This document shows positions 51,474-60,382 of a stretch of 64,000 nt of DNA, in pieces. The translations under genes were made by a program, and so were the position numbers. This DNA comes from Streptomyces akebiae (GTDB lineage: Bacteria > Actinomycetota > Actinomycetes > Streptomycetales > Streptomycetaceae): positions 9,858,001 through 9,922,000 of the forward strand of contig NZ_CP080647.1 in assembly GCF_019599145.1 (NCBI RefSeq), read 5' to 3'. Position 1 is the first letter of the stretch; the number at the start of each line of letters is the position of its first letter. The notes beneath the pieces are model-generated. The model made no database searches, had not been told where the DNA came from, and saw only the letters and a program-made list of their open reading frames with translations.

Positions 51474-52154
51474 TCAGGGCGAGGTGGGCGGATCCAGGAG
51501 CCGGACCACGATCGACCAGGGGCCGTCGGAGCGGGCGTAGAGGAGACAGGGGCCGGTGACGGGGGCTTCGCCGTGCCAGGGACCCACGTGGTTGGCCAGT
51601 TCGTCGAGGAAACCGGTGCCGTCCGGTTCGAAGGTGTCGACGAGGAAGTACCCACCGTCGTCGGAGCGCGGATCGCCCTCGTACCGGAGCGTCGCGATCC
51701 CGGGACCCCCGGTGTGGCGCAGCACGTCCGAGGCGGGACGTCGCGTGTGGCCCTCGCAGGGCAGCGCGCTCGACAGCGGGCTCACGTCGACCGTCCACGG
51801 TCCGTCCGCCTGGACGCGGAGGGCCCGCACCGGCCGGTCGTCGGCGTTGACCAGGGCACGGCACGAGAAGGGGCCGTCGGTGTAGACGAGTTGGCTCTGC
51901 GAGTGCAGCCTCCCGTCCAGGGCGTCCACGACGAAGTGCCCGTTCCCCGAGTGGGTGATGTCGAGGATGACCGGATCCGTCCCGGTCGTCAGCCGGGCGA
52001 CCTTGTCGCCGTCGCCACCGATCCGCTGGAGTGCCGGGTCGCCCGCGGTGAGCACCGGTGGCGCCTGCCGGGGCGGTTCGTCGCTCTTGCCGACCTCGGG
52101 AGGAGGCACCACAGGGGCCTGTCGCTGCGCACGGTCGCGTCGGAACCACTTCAT
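51474..52154 (-). CDS. Conserved hypothetical protein
   Basis: The 226-residue protein starts at ATG 52154. Its N-terminus is a short basic segment (MKWFRRDRAQRQ) plus a Pro-rich linker, with no signal peptide. Residues about 65-226 form repeated beta-sandwich-like sequence: GNGHFVVDALDGRLHSQSQL, GPWTVDVSPLSSALPCEGHT, DVLRHTGGPGIATLRYEGD and GPWSIVVRLLDPP. The repeated GxWxVxVxPL pattern suggests two related beta modules. I do not recognise a named function. Confidence 0.7.
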   Translation of the reverse strand: MKWFRRDRAQRQAPVVPPPEVGKSDEPPRQAPPVLTAGDPALQRIGGDGDKVARLTTGTDPVILDITHSGNGHFVVDALDGRLHSQSQLVYTDGPFSCRALVNADDRPVRALRVQADGPWTVDVSPLSSALPCEGHTRRPASDVLRHTGGPGIATLRYEGDPRSDDGGYFLVDTFEPDGTGFLDELANHVGPWHGEAPVTGPCLLYARSDGPWSIVVRLLDPPTSP

Positions 52155-52464
52155 CGAGCCCCCCTGGTGACGTCTGCGCACAGTATTGGGCGTGCGGGTC
52201 GCCGCGTACACAACGAGGACCGCACTTCGCCAACCGCCCTTGTGGCGTGGGGGATTGTGGTGTTCATCATTGTTTGAGGGGGAGTGCGGTCCGACGAGTA
52301 TCGTCCTCGCGCCGACCGGGCATGGTGAGGGGGGCGGAACATGACCGGGGCAGGCGGTGCGCGACGACGGGGTCGTGCGTCTGCCCGCGGCGCCGCCCCC
52401 GAGCCGTTCTGTGAATGTCGCACCACGCGTGCCGCACACGTGTGGTGCGAGAAGAGGGGGAGCC
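52155..52464. promoter_or_regulatory. Promoter/5' region of the DyP peroxidase gene with a long hairpin
   Basis: This 310-bp spacer contains the inverted repeat TCGCACCAC (52418-52426) / GTGGTGCGA (52442-52450). Pairing extends inward (CGTG/CACG) to 14 bp with one G-T pair and loop CCGCA. It sits directly before the GAGGGGGAG ribosome binding site of the peroxidase gene and may be an operator or a translational control hairpin. Confidence 0.5.
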
Positions 52465-53415
52465 ATGGTGCCGCCGGTCGTGCCCGAGGACGTTCTGTCG
52501 CAGCCGATGCTGAGCCCGCTGACGCCCGCCGCCCTCTTCCTGGTCGTCGGCGTCGTCCCCGGCGGTGAGTCGACGGCGCGCGGGGTGCTGGCAGGACTCG
52601 CCGGTCTGGAACGGGCGGTGGGCTTCTCCAGCCCCGACGGCGCCCTGGGCTGTGTGGCCGGGATCGGCGCCGAGGCCTGGGACCGCCTCTTCGGTCCGCC
52701 CCGCCCCGCCGCCCTGCACCCTTTCCCGCAGCTGGACGGGGCCCGGCACCGGGCCGTGTCCACCCCGGGCGACCTGCTCTTCCACATCCGGGCGACCCGC
52801 GTGGACCTCTGCTTCGCACTGGCCGCCGAGATCATGCGGCAACTGCGCGGCGCGGTCACCCTGGAGGACGAGGTCCAGGCCTTCGCGTACTTCGACTCCC
52901 GCAACCTGCTCGGCTTCGTCGACGGCACCGAGAACCCGGTCGGGCGCGTGGCGGCCGAAGCGGTGCTGGTCGGTGACGAGGACCCGGACTTCCGGGGCGG
53001 CAGCTACGTGCTCGTGCAGAAGTACCTGCATGACGTGGAGTCCTGGGAGAAACTCCCCGTCGAGGCCCAGGAGAAGGTCATCGGCCGGACCAAGCTGACC
53101 AACCTCGAACTGGACGTGGAGGGTTCGCACGTCGACGTCAACACCCTCCTCGGCCCCGACGGCACGGAGCAGCGCATACTGCGCGCCGCCATGCCGTTCG
53201 GCAGGCCCGGACAGGGCGAGTTCGGCACGTACTTCATCGCCTACGCCCGCGACCCCTCGGTCCCCGAGGCGATGCTGCGGAAGATGTTCCTCGGCGAACC
53301 GCCGAACGGTCACGACCCGATCCTGGACTTCTCCCGGGCCGTGACCGGAACCATGTTCTTCGTGCCGTCGGCGGACTTCCTGCGCACCATCCCGGCTCGG
53401 CGCCCGCCGGTCTGA
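52465..53415 (+). CDS. DyP-type heme peroxidase
   Basis: The 316-residue protein starts at ATG 52465 after GAGGGGGAG. It has the DyP signature GFVDGTENPVGR (catalytic Asp in FVDGTEN), the region EGSHVDVNTLLGPDGTEQRILRAAMPFG that holds the proximal heme His (SHVDVN) and the distal Arg (QRILRA), and FGTYFIAYARDPSVPEAMLRKMF. There is no Tat signal, so it is a cytosolic B-type (YfeX-like) enzyme that oxidises dyes and porphyrinogens with H2O2. No encapsulin gene or encapsulin-targeting tail is evident. It is convergent with the amidohydrolase gene, 3 bp apart. Confidence 0.9.
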   Translation: MVPPVVPEDVLSQPMLSPLTPAALFLVVGVVPGGESTARGVLAGLAGLERAVGFSSPDGALGCVAGIGAEAWDRLFGPPRPAALHPFPQLDGARHRAVSTPGDLLFHIRATRVDLCFALAAEIMRQLRGAVTLEDEVQAFAYFDSRNLLGFVDGTENPVGRVAAEAVLVGDEDPDFRGGSYVLVQKYLHDVESWEKLPVEAQEKVIGRTKLTNLELDVEGSHVDVNTLLGPDGTEQRILRAAMPFGRPGQGEFGTYFIAYARDPSVPEAMLRKMFLGEPPNGHDPILDFSRAVTGTMFFVPSADFLRTIPARRPPV

Positions 53416-53418
53416 CCG

Positions 53419-54981
53419 TCAGAACGCGTCCTCGCCCTCGACGAACGTCCGCACCACCTCGATGTCCCCGATCCGGGACACGTCCACCCGGCGCGGATCG
53501 TCTCCCAGTACGACGAGATCGGCCCGCCTGCCGGGAGTGACGCTGCCGGCGTCACCGTCCCAGTGGCAGGCGCGGGCGGCCTCGACGGTGTACGCGCGCA
53601 GCGCCTCCTCGACCGTGATCGCCTCGGCGGGGCCGATGAGGCGGCCGGACTCCGAGGCCCGCTCCACCATGAACTGGATCGCCCGCAGCGGGGCGCCGTT
53701 CGCGACCGGACGGTCCGAGCTGCCGGCGACCCGGACACCGTGGTCGAGGAAGCCCCGGCCCCGGTACAGCCAGCCGGCCCGGTCCTCGCCCATGATCGTG
53801 GCGTAGTCGTCACCGTAGTAGCGCAGGAAGCTCGGCTGGACGACGACGGTGACACCGAGCGCGGCCAGCCGGGGCAGTTGGTCGGGGCGGACCAGGCCCG
53901 CGTGCTCGACACGATGGCGTGCCTCCGGGCGGGGGCTCAGCTTCTGGGCCTTCTCCAGCGCGTCCAGCGCGACGTCGAGGGCCCGGTCGCCGATCGCGTG
54001 CACGGCGAGCTGCCAGCCCGCGAGGTGTCCCTCGACGATCGTGCTCTCCAGGACCTCGGGCTCGTGCATGAGTTGACCGGAACCGTCACTGCCCAGGTAG
54101 GGGCTGGTGAGGGCCGCCGTACGGGCCATCATGCCGCCGTCGGTGAAGATCTTGAGCGAGCCGAGGGAGAGCGTGCCCTCACCGAAGCCCGTGCGCAGGC
54201 CGAGGTCGATCGCCCGGCTCGTGGTGTCCTCGGCGTCGGCGCGGACCGGGCGGAGCGCGTCGGCGGCCACCATCAGCCGTACCCGCAGCGGCAGTCGGCC
54301 CGACTCGTGGGCGAGCTGGTACGCGGCGCCCTCGATGGGGCTGTGCCCGAACAGCCGGGCCCCGACGCCCGCTTCGGCGCACCCCGTGATGCCCTCGGAC
54401 CGGCAGACGCGGGCGGCGTGCTCGATCGCCGAGGCCAGTTCGGCGAGCGAGTGCGGCGGCCGGGACCGCAGCGCGGCCCCCATGGCGCCCTCCGCGAGGA
54501 AACCGTCCGGCCGGGCCACCTCCGCCGGAAGTCCTTCGAGCACCGCCGAGTTGACGAGGCAGGCGTGCCCGGAGAGATGGCCCAGGTACACCTTGCGCCC
54601 GGCGCTGACGGTGTCGAGGTCGCTCGCCGTGAGCGGGCGGTCGAGGGTGCGCTGGTCGTAGCCGCCGAAGTCCACCCAGCCGCCGACCGGGGCCCCGGCC
54701 ACCGCCTCCGCCACCACGCGGAGCACGTCGTCGGCGCGCCGGCTCGGCGCGACACTGGGTGACTTGGCCTTCAAGCCCGCCCACGCCAGGTGCACATGGG
54801 CGTCGATGAACCCCGGCAGTACGGTGGCGCCGCCCAGGTCCAGGGTCCGCCGCGCCGGAAGGCCCGCCACGTCCTCGTCCAGGCCGACGACGCGACCCCG
54901 CCAGATGCCGAGTTCCCGGGCGGTCGGGCGGTCCTGAACCATCGTGACGATGCGGGCGTTGGTGATCCTGGTGCTGAGCAC
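53419..54981 (-). CDS. YtcJ-type metal-dependent amidohydrolase
   Basis: The 520-residue protein starts at GTG 54981, after GGAAGGA. It has the amidohydrolase-3 pattern: GATVLPGFIDAHVHLAW (metal HxH), a central LKIFTDGGMMARTAAL (metal-binding segment), LAVHAIGDRALDVALDAL and HRVEHAGLVRPDQLPRLAALGV (further metal His residues), GSSDRPVANGAPLRA (catalytic Asp) and the C-terminal GRRADLVVLGDDP. YtcJ-like enzymes hydrolyse C-N bonds of formamides and related compounds; the substrate is unknown. Its promoter region faces the iron-box operon across 228 bp. Confidence 0.88.
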   Translation of the reverse strand: MLSTRITNARIVTMVQDRPTARELGIWRGRVVGLDEDVAGLPARRTLDLGGATVLPGFIDAHVHLAWAGLKAKSPSVAPSRRADDVLRVVAEAVAGAPVGGWVDFGGYDQRTLDRPLTASDLDTVSAGRKVYLGHLSGHACLVNSAVLEGLPAEVARPDGFLAEGAMGAALRSRPPHSLAELASAIEHAARVCRSEGITGCAEAGVGARLFGHSPIEGAAYQLAHESGRLPLRVRLMVAADALRPVRADAEDTTSRAIDLGLRTGFGEGTLSLGSLKIFTDGGMMARTAALTSPYLGSDGSGQLMHEPEVLESTIVEGHLAGWQLAVHAIGDRALDVALDALEKAQKLSPRPEARHRVEHAGLVRPDQLPRLAALGVTVVVQPSFLRYYGDDYATIMGEDRAGWLYRGRGFLDHGVRVAGSSDRPVANGAPLRAIQFMVERASESGRLIGPAEAITVEEALRAYTVEAARACHWDGDAGSVTPGRRADLVVLGDDPRRVDVSRIGDIEVVRTFVEGEDAF

Positions 54982-55142
54982 GAACAGGTCCTTCCGGTCG
55001 GGGCGGGGCGCCCGGTGCGTTCTCGTATCGGTGAAGTGGCCTGCTCCGCCCGCCAGTTGACGGTCGGTTCGGCCAATGTCCCAGCGTTCGGGGAGGTCGC
55101 TCAGGTCTCGAAGACATCTCAGGGCTGGTCCAGGAAGACAAA

Positions 55143-55161
55143 TGTAGTTAGCCTTACCTAA
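55143..55161. promoter_or_regulatory. Iron box (DmdR/IdeR-type operator)
   Basis: The plus-strand sequence TGTAGTTAGCCTTACCTAA matches the DtxR-family 19-bp consensus (TTAGGTGAGCCTAACCTAA orientation) at 14 of 19 positions, with the half AGCCTTACCTAA almost perfect. It ends 48 bp before GTG 55210 and would place the siderophore transport operon under iron repression by DmdR1. Confidence 0.8.
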
Positions 55162-55209
55162 GTTTTCTTGTACGGTTCCTGTGTTGGCGAAACCGGTCCG
55201 GAGTGTTGC

Positions 55210-57000
55210 GTGAGAAAAGCGGACCCACCGGGACGGAACGTCCTGTGGCGCGCGGTCGACGGACAGCGTCGGGACGTCGTGCTGGGCGCGGTTCTGGGGA
55301 TGGGACACCAGACGGGCGAGGCCCTGGTGCCGGTGCTCATCGGACTGGCCATCGAGCGCGGAGTCGTGGACGGCGACATCCCCGGGCTGCTGCTGTGGCT
55401 GCTCGTCCTGGCCGCCGTGTACGTCGGGCTCTCCTTCAGCTTCCGGTTCAGCGCGAGGGCGGGGGAACGCGCCGCCGTCACCGCCGCGCACCACCTGAGA
55501 ACCGCCCTCGTCGGACGTGTCCTCGCACCCGAGGGCGGCGCCGAAGAGGGAAGGCTGCCGGGCGAGTTGACGAACATCGCCACCGAGGACGCCAAGCGGG
55601 TCGGTGCCGTCGCCATGGCCCTCATCGTCGCCTTCGCGGCCACCGCCGGGCTTGTGGTCAGCGCGGTCGCCCTGCTGCGCGTCTCGCTCGTCCTGGGCCT
55701 GCTCGTCCTCCTGGGCACCCCCCTGCTGCTGTGGCTGGGACACCTGTTGAGCAAGCCGCTCGAACGGCGCAGCGAGACCGAACAGGACCGCGCCGCACAG
55801 GCCTCCGGCGTCGCCGCCGACCTGGTCGCCGGAGTGCGCGTGCTCAAGGGCATCGGCGCCGAGCAGGCGGCCGTCGCCCGCTACCGGCGCGTCAGCCAGG
55901 ACTCCCTCGCCGCCACGCTGCGCGCCGCCCGCGCCGAGGCCTGGCAGAACGGCGTCGTCACCATCCTCACCGGCGCCTTCATCGCCCTGGTCGCCCTCGT
56001 CGGCGGCCGCCTCGCCGCACGCGGCGACATCGGCCTCGGTGAACTCGTCTCCTCCGTCGGGCTCGCCCTGTTCATCGTCGGCCCGCTCTCCGAGTTCGCC
56101 TGGATCAACGCCGAACTCGCCCAGGGCCGCGCCTCCGCCGCCCGGATCGCCGAGGTGCTGGACGCCCCCGGCGCCGTGCCCGCCCAGGGTTCCGCCGAAG
56201 CCGTACCGCCGGCCGGCGTCGAGGGACGGCTCACGCTGCGCGCCCTCACCTACGGCCCCTTGCGCGGGGTCGACCTCGACATCGCCCCCGGTGAGACCGT
56301 CGGCATCGCCACCACCGACCCCGCCGACGCCACGGCGCTGCTGCGCTGCCTGGGCCGCCACGCCGACCCCGACGACGGCACCGTCGAACTCGACGGCACC
56401 GCACTGACCGCACTCGGACCGGACGACGTCCGCGCGGCGATGCTCGTCGCCGAACACGACGCCGACCTGTTCGAGGGCACGGTCCTGGACAACGTCACGG
56501 CGGGGGTCGGAGCCACCGGGCCCGGGGGAGCGACGGCGGGCGCGCCGGCGGACGTCGCCGACGCGGGGACGGGAGACACGGGGACGGGAGGTACGGCCGC
56601 ACCGGCGGGCGTCACCGCCGCGATGGTCGCCTCCGGTACCGACGAGGTCGCCCGCTCGCTGCCCGACGGCGTCCACACCGCCGTCACCGCACGCGGCCGT
56701 TCACTCTCCGGCGGCCAGCGCCAGCGCGTGGCCCTGGCCCGCGCCCTGGCCGCCGACGCGCCGGTCCTCGTCGTGCACGAACCGGCCACCGCCGTCGACG
56801 CCGTCACCGAGACGCGTATCGCCGCCGGCATCAGGGACGTCCGCGGCGGACGCACCACCCTCCTGGTGACCAACAGCCCCGCTCTGCTCGCCGTCACCGA
56901 CCGCGTCGTCCTCCTCCACGAAGGCCGGGTCGCCGCGACCGGCGACCACGAACGCCTCGTCCACGAGCGCGCCGACTACCGGACGGCGGTCCTCACATGA
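55210..57000 (+). CDS. Half-ABC transporter with degenerate ATP site (siderophore operon, subunit 1)
   Basis: The product has 596 residues from GTG 55210, with CGGAG eight bases upstream. The exporter-type membrane domain covers about 10-300. In the nucleotide-binding domain Walker A is degenerate (VGIATTDPADATALLRC, no GxGK[ST]) and Walker B reads VLVVHEPATAVD, His replacing the usual Asp. The signature LSGGQRQRVALARAL is intact, and a Gly/Ala/Thr-rich insert lies near 435-465. It must pair with the next gene product, which has the complementary defects. Such IrtAB-like heterodimers move iron-siderophores in or siderophores out. It lies directly downstream of the iron box, and its stop overlaps the next ATG. 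Confidence 0.88.
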   Translation: MRKADPPGRNVLWRAVDGQRRDVVLGAVLGMGHQTGEALVPVLIGLAIERGVVDGDIPGLLLWLLVLAAVYVGLSFSFRFSARAGERAAVTAAHHLRTALVGRVLAPEGGAEEGRLPGELTNIATEDAKRVGAVAMALIVAFAATAGLVVSAVALLRVSLVLGLLVLLGTPLLLWLGHLLSKPLERRSETEQDRAAQASGVAADLVAGVRVLKGIGAEQAAVARYRRVSQDSLAATLRAARAEAWQNGVVTILTGAFIALVALVGGRLAARGDIGLGELVSSVGLALFIVGPLSEFAWINAELAQGRASAARIAEVLDAPGAVPAQGSAEAVPPAGVEGRLTLRALTYGPLRGVDLDIAPGETVGIATTDPADATALLRCLGRHADPDDGTVELDGTALTALGPDDVRAAMLVAEHDADLFEGTVLDNVTAGVGATGPGGATAGAPADVADAGTGDTGTGGTAAPAGVTAAMVASGTDEVARSLPDGVHTAVTARGRSLSGGQRQRVALARALAADAPVLVVHEPATAVDAVTETRIAAGIRDVRGGRTTLLVTNSPALLAVTDRVVLLHEGRVAATGDHERLVHERADYRTAVLT

Positions 57001-59240
57001 CCGATCACGCCAGGGCCGCCGAGCCCGCCGAGCCCGCCGATGCCTCCGAAGCGGTTGAGGCCACGGAGGGGGCGCAGCCTGTAGGGGCTGCGGAGGCTGG
57101 GGAAGCCCCCCGGGTGGTGGAGGCGGTGCGGTCTGCTGTGGGGGCGAAGGACGTGGGAGTCGTTCGGCCGGATGAAGAGGTGCGGGCCGTGGGAGTCGTC
57201 CGGTCTGACGTAGAGGCGCGGTCTGTGGCTGCCGTCCGGCCCGGTCAGGTCGCGGACTTCGGAACGGTCGTCGAGCCGGTCGAGGCGGTAGGGGGTGCCG
57301 GATCCGTCCGGGCCGGCGAGGTCACCGAGGCCGCCCAGCCGGTCGAGGTCGCGGAAGGCACCGAAGCCGTCGAGGCCGTCGAGGCCGGGAGCCGGGGCGG
57401 TGACCATGCCGGGCCCGTCCTGCTGCCCGTCGCCAGTCCCGCCCGGACCCGCGCCGCGGTCGTCGAACTGCTGCGTCCACAGCGGCGGTTGGCGCTGTCC
57501 GCGTTCGGCGTCATGGTCGGGTCCACCGCTGTCGGCCTGCTCGTGCAGCCCCTCCTGGGCCGGATCGTCGACCTGGCGGCCGACCGGGGGTCCGCCGACG
57601 CCATCACCGCCACCGCCGTGCTCCTCGTGGCCGTCGCCGTAGCCCAGGGCGTCAGCGCCGGGTTCGGGCTGTCACAGATCGCCCGGCTCGGTGAGACGAC
57701 GCTGGCCCGGCTGCGCGAACGCTTCGTCGAGCGGGCCCTCGCCCTTCCCCTGGACCGGGTGGAGAAGGCCGGCGCCGGCGACCTGACCGCCCGGGTCACC
57801 GCCGACGTCTCCCTCATCGCCGACGCCGTGCGCAACGCGCTGCCCGCGCTCGGACGGTCGGTGCTCACCATCGTCCTGACCTTCGGCGCCCTCGCCCTGC
57901 TCGACTGGCGGTTCCTGCTGGCCGCGCTGCTCGCGGTCCCCGTGCAGGCGGCCACCGCACGCTGGTACGTCGCCCGTGCCATCCCGCTCTACGCCGAGCA
58001 GCGGGTGGCCGCCGGCGCCCAACAGCAACAGATGCTCGACACCATCGGCGGCAGCTCCACCGTGCGGGCGTTCCGGCTGGGCCGCGAGCACACCGAGCGG
58101 GTCACCGAGCGGTCGTGGTCCGTGGTGGCGCTGACCATGCGCGGCGTACGCCTCGTCCTCGGCTTCTACAGCCGACTGCACATCGCCGAGTACATCGGGC
58201 TCGCCGCCGTCCTCGTCACCGGCTACTGGCTGGTCCGCGACGGCTCCGCCAGCATCGGTACGGCGACCGCCGCCGCCCTGTACTTCCACAGCCTGTTCGG
58301 CCCCGTCAACGCGGCCCTCGCCCTCCTCGACGACGCCCAGTCGGCCACGGCGGGCCTCGCCCGGCTCGTCGGCGTCACCGACGAACCCGAGGCCCCGCCG
58401 CCGACGCGCACCGTCGGGGCCGGCGGTGTCGACGTCACCGTCCGAGGGCTCGGCCACGCCTACCGGCCGGGCCACCCCGTCCTGCACGACACCGACCTGA
58501 CGATCCACCACGGCGAACGCGTGGCCCTCGTCGGCGCCAGCGGAGCCGGCAAGACCACCCTGGCGCGACTCGTCGCGGGCATCCAGCCGCCCACCACCGG
58601 CGACGTCCTGGTCGGCGGCATCCCGCCCACCGAACTCGGCTCCGCCGCCTCCCGCACGATCGCCCTGATCACCCAGGAGACCCATGTCTTCGCGGGCCCC
58701 CTCGCCGACGACCTGCGCCTCGCCAAGCCCGACGCCACCGACGACGAACTGCGCGCCGCGCTCGACCGTGTCGACGCCCTCGCCTGGGCCGAGGCCCTGC
58801 CCGACGGGCTCGCCACGGTCGTCGGCGACGGCGGCCACCGGCTCAGCGGCGAGCGGACCCAGGCCCTCGCACTGGCCCGGCTGATCCTCGCCGACCCGCC
58901 CCTGGTGATCCTCGACGAGGCCACCGCGGAGGCGGGCAGCGCCGGCGCCCGCACCCTGGAGAAGGCGGTCGCCCGCGCCGTCGACGGCCGGACCGCGCTG
59001 ATCGTCGCCCACCGCCTCAGCCAGGCCGCCACCGCCGACCGCGTCGTCGTCATGGACGCCGGCCGTGTGGTCGAGAGCGGTACCCACGACGAACTCCACG
59101 CCGCGCGAGGCCCCTACGCCGCCCTCTGGTCGGCTTGGTCGGACGCCCGCGACACCGGCCCCCGGCCGACCGACCGCCGGCCGGCCTCCGAGACCCCCAC
59201 AAGCACCGCTCCGCAGAATCCCGAACCGAAGGACCGCTGA
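56997..59240 (+). CDS. Half-ABC transporter with intact Walker A (siderophore operon, subunit 2)
   Basis: The 747-residue protein starts at ATG 56997, overlapping the previous stop as ATGA. Residues 1-140 are an unusual Glu/Ala/Val-rich extension with degenerate repeats (VEAVRSAV, VGVVRPDEE, VGVVRSDVE, VAAVRPGQV). The membrane domain covers about 155-455. In the nucleotide-binding domain (about 480-715) Walker A GASGAGKTTLARLV and Walker B LVILDEATAEAG are intact, with His in VAHRLSQAAT, but the signature is LSGERTQALALARL instead of LSGGQ. Together with subunit 1 it forms one canonical and one degenerate ATP site. It ends at the start of the lipoprotein gene. Confidence 0.88.
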   Translation: MTDHARAAEPAEPADASEAVEATEGAQPVGAAEAGEAPRVVEAVRSAVGAKDVGVVRPDEEVRAVGVVRSDVEARSVAAVRPGQVADFGTVVEPVEAVGGAGSVRAGEVTEAAQPVEVAEGTEAVEAVEAGSRGGDHAGPVLLPVASPARTRAAVVELLRPQRRLALSAFGVMVGSTAVGLLVQPLLGRIVDLAADRGSADAITATAVLLVAVAVAQGVSAGFGLSQIARLGETTLARLRERFVERALALPLDRVEKAGAGDLTARVTADVSLIADAVRNALPALGRSVLTIVLTFGALALLDWRFLLAALLAVPVQAATARWYVARAIPLYAEQRVAAGAQQQQMLDTIGGSSTVRAFRLGREHTERVTERSWSVVALTMRGVRLVLGFYSRLHIAEYIGLAAVLVTGYWLVRDGSASIGTATAAALYFHSLFGPVNAALALLDDAQSATAGLARLVGVTDEPEAPPPTRTVGAGGVDVTVRGLGHAYRPGHPVLHDTDLTIHHGERVALVGASGAGKTTLARLVAGIQPPTTGDVLVGGIPPTELGSAASRTIALITQETHVFAGPLADDLRLAKPDATDDELRAALDRVDALAWAEALPDGLATVVGDGGHRLSGERTQALALARLILADPPLVILDEATAEAGSAGARTLEKAVARAVDGRTALIVAHRLSQAATADRVVVMDAGRVVESGTHDELHAARGPYAALWSAWSDARDTGPRPTDRRPASETPTSTAPQNPEPKDR

Positions 59241-60304
59241 TGTTCCGCTCCCGCAGAGCGCCACGGCTCGCCGTCGTGCTCGCCTCCGCCACCCTGCTCC
59301 TCGCCACCGCATGCGGTGGGGGCTCCGACTCCGACGACGCGTCGGGCGCCGGCGCGGAGGCGAGCACCTCCGGTGACTCCGCCTTCCCGGTCTCCCTCGA
59401 CCACAAGTACGGCAGCACCACGATCAAGGCCGAACCCAAGCGGATCGTCACCGTCGGCCTCACCGACCAGGACGCGGTCCTCGCCCTCGGCAAGGTCCCC
59501 GTCGGCACCACCGAATGGCTCGGCGGCTACAAGGGCGCCATCGGCCCCTGGGCCGAGGACAAGCTCGGTTCCGCCGAGGCCCCGACCGTCCTCAAGGACA
59601 CGGGCACCGGCCCGCAGGTGGAGAAGATCGCCGCCCTCAAGCCCGACCTGATCCTCGCGGTGTACGGCGGACTCACGAAGGAACAGTACGAGTCGCTGTC
59701 CAAGTTCGCCCCCGTGGTCGCCCAGCCGAAGGCGTACAACGACTACGGCGTCCCGTGGCAGGAGCAGACCGAGACCATCGGCAAGGCGCTCGGCAAGCCC
59801 GAGGAGGCCGCGAAGGCGGTCGCCGACACCGAGGCGAAGATCAAGGCCGCCGCCGACGACCACCCCGGCTTCAAGGGCTCCACGGCCGCCATGGCCACCC
59901 CGTACGAGGGCATGTTCGTCTTCGGCAGCCAGGACGCCCGCTCGCGTCTGCTGACCGGCCTCGGCTTCACCCTGCCGACCGACCTGGACAAGGCGATCGG
60001 CGACCAGTTCGGCGCGAACATCAGCAAGGAGCGCACCGACCTGCTCGACCAGGACGCCGTCGTGTGGATCGTCGGCGACCCCGTCAAGGACGCCGCGAAG
60101 CTGCACAAGGACGCCTCGTACAAGGATCTGACGGTCGTGAAGGAGGGCCGCGAGGTCTTCGTGAACGAGAGCAGCGACTACGGCAACGCCACGTCCTTCG
60201 TCTCGGTCCTCAGCCTGCCGTACGTGGTCGAGCGGCTGGCCCCGCAGCTGGCGGCGGCCGTCGACGGCAAGACGGACACCAAGGTGGAGCAGCCCGCGTC
60301 CTGA
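59240..60304 (+). CDS. Iron-siderophore-type substrate-binding lipoprotein
   Basis: The 354-residue protein starts at ATG 59240, overlapping the previous stop by one base. The lipoprotein signal ends in LLLATACGGGSDSDD, with acylated Cys near residue 24 and then an Asp/Ser linker. The mature part is a class III (FepB/FhuD/TroA-like) binding protein: TIKAEPKRIVTVGLTDQDAVLALGKVPVGTTEW, IAALKPDLILAVYGGLTKEQYESLSKFAPVV, VWIVGDPVKDAAKLHKDASY and VNESSDYGNATSFVSVLSLPYVVERL. No FecCD-type permease is in the window, so it may hand its ligand to the heterodimeric ABC proteins or to a distant importer. A terminator follows. Confidence 0.9.
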   Translation: MFRSRRAPRLAVVLASATLLLATACGGGSDSDDASGAGAEASTSGDSAFPVSLDHKYGSTTIKAEPKRIVTVGLTDQDAVLALGKVPVGTTEWLGGYKGAIGPWAEDKLGSAEAPTVLKDTGTGPQVEKIAALKPDLILAVYGGLTKEQYESLSKFAPVVAQPKAYNDYGVPWQEQTETIGKALGKPEEAAKAVADTEAKIKAAADDHPGFKGSTAAMATPYEGMFVFGSQDARSRLLTGLGFTLPTDLDKAIGDQFGANISKERTDLLDQDAVVWIVGDPVKDAAKLHKDASYKDLTVVKEGREVFVNESSDYGNATSFVSVLSLPYVVERLAPQLAAAVDGKTDTKVEQPAS

Positions 60305-60336
60305 CGCGGGCGGGGGCACGAGGTACGAGTACGACG

Positions 60337-60365
60337 AGGGGGGCCGGTCACCGACCGGCCCCCCT
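60337..60365. terminator. Bidirectional terminator hairpin
   Basis: AGGGGGGCCGGTC pairs with GACCGGCCCCCCT over loop ACC, between the convergent lipoprotein and MbtH genes, 33 bp after the lipoprotein stop. Confidence 0.85.
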
Positions 60366-60382
60366 CTCGTGTCTCTCCCGTG

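Noticed and set aside
53419..56676. Extension of the amidohydrolase frame to 56676
   Set aside because: The extension is antisense to ABC subunit 1 and crosses the iron box. A good ribosome binding site and family length support the start at 54981.
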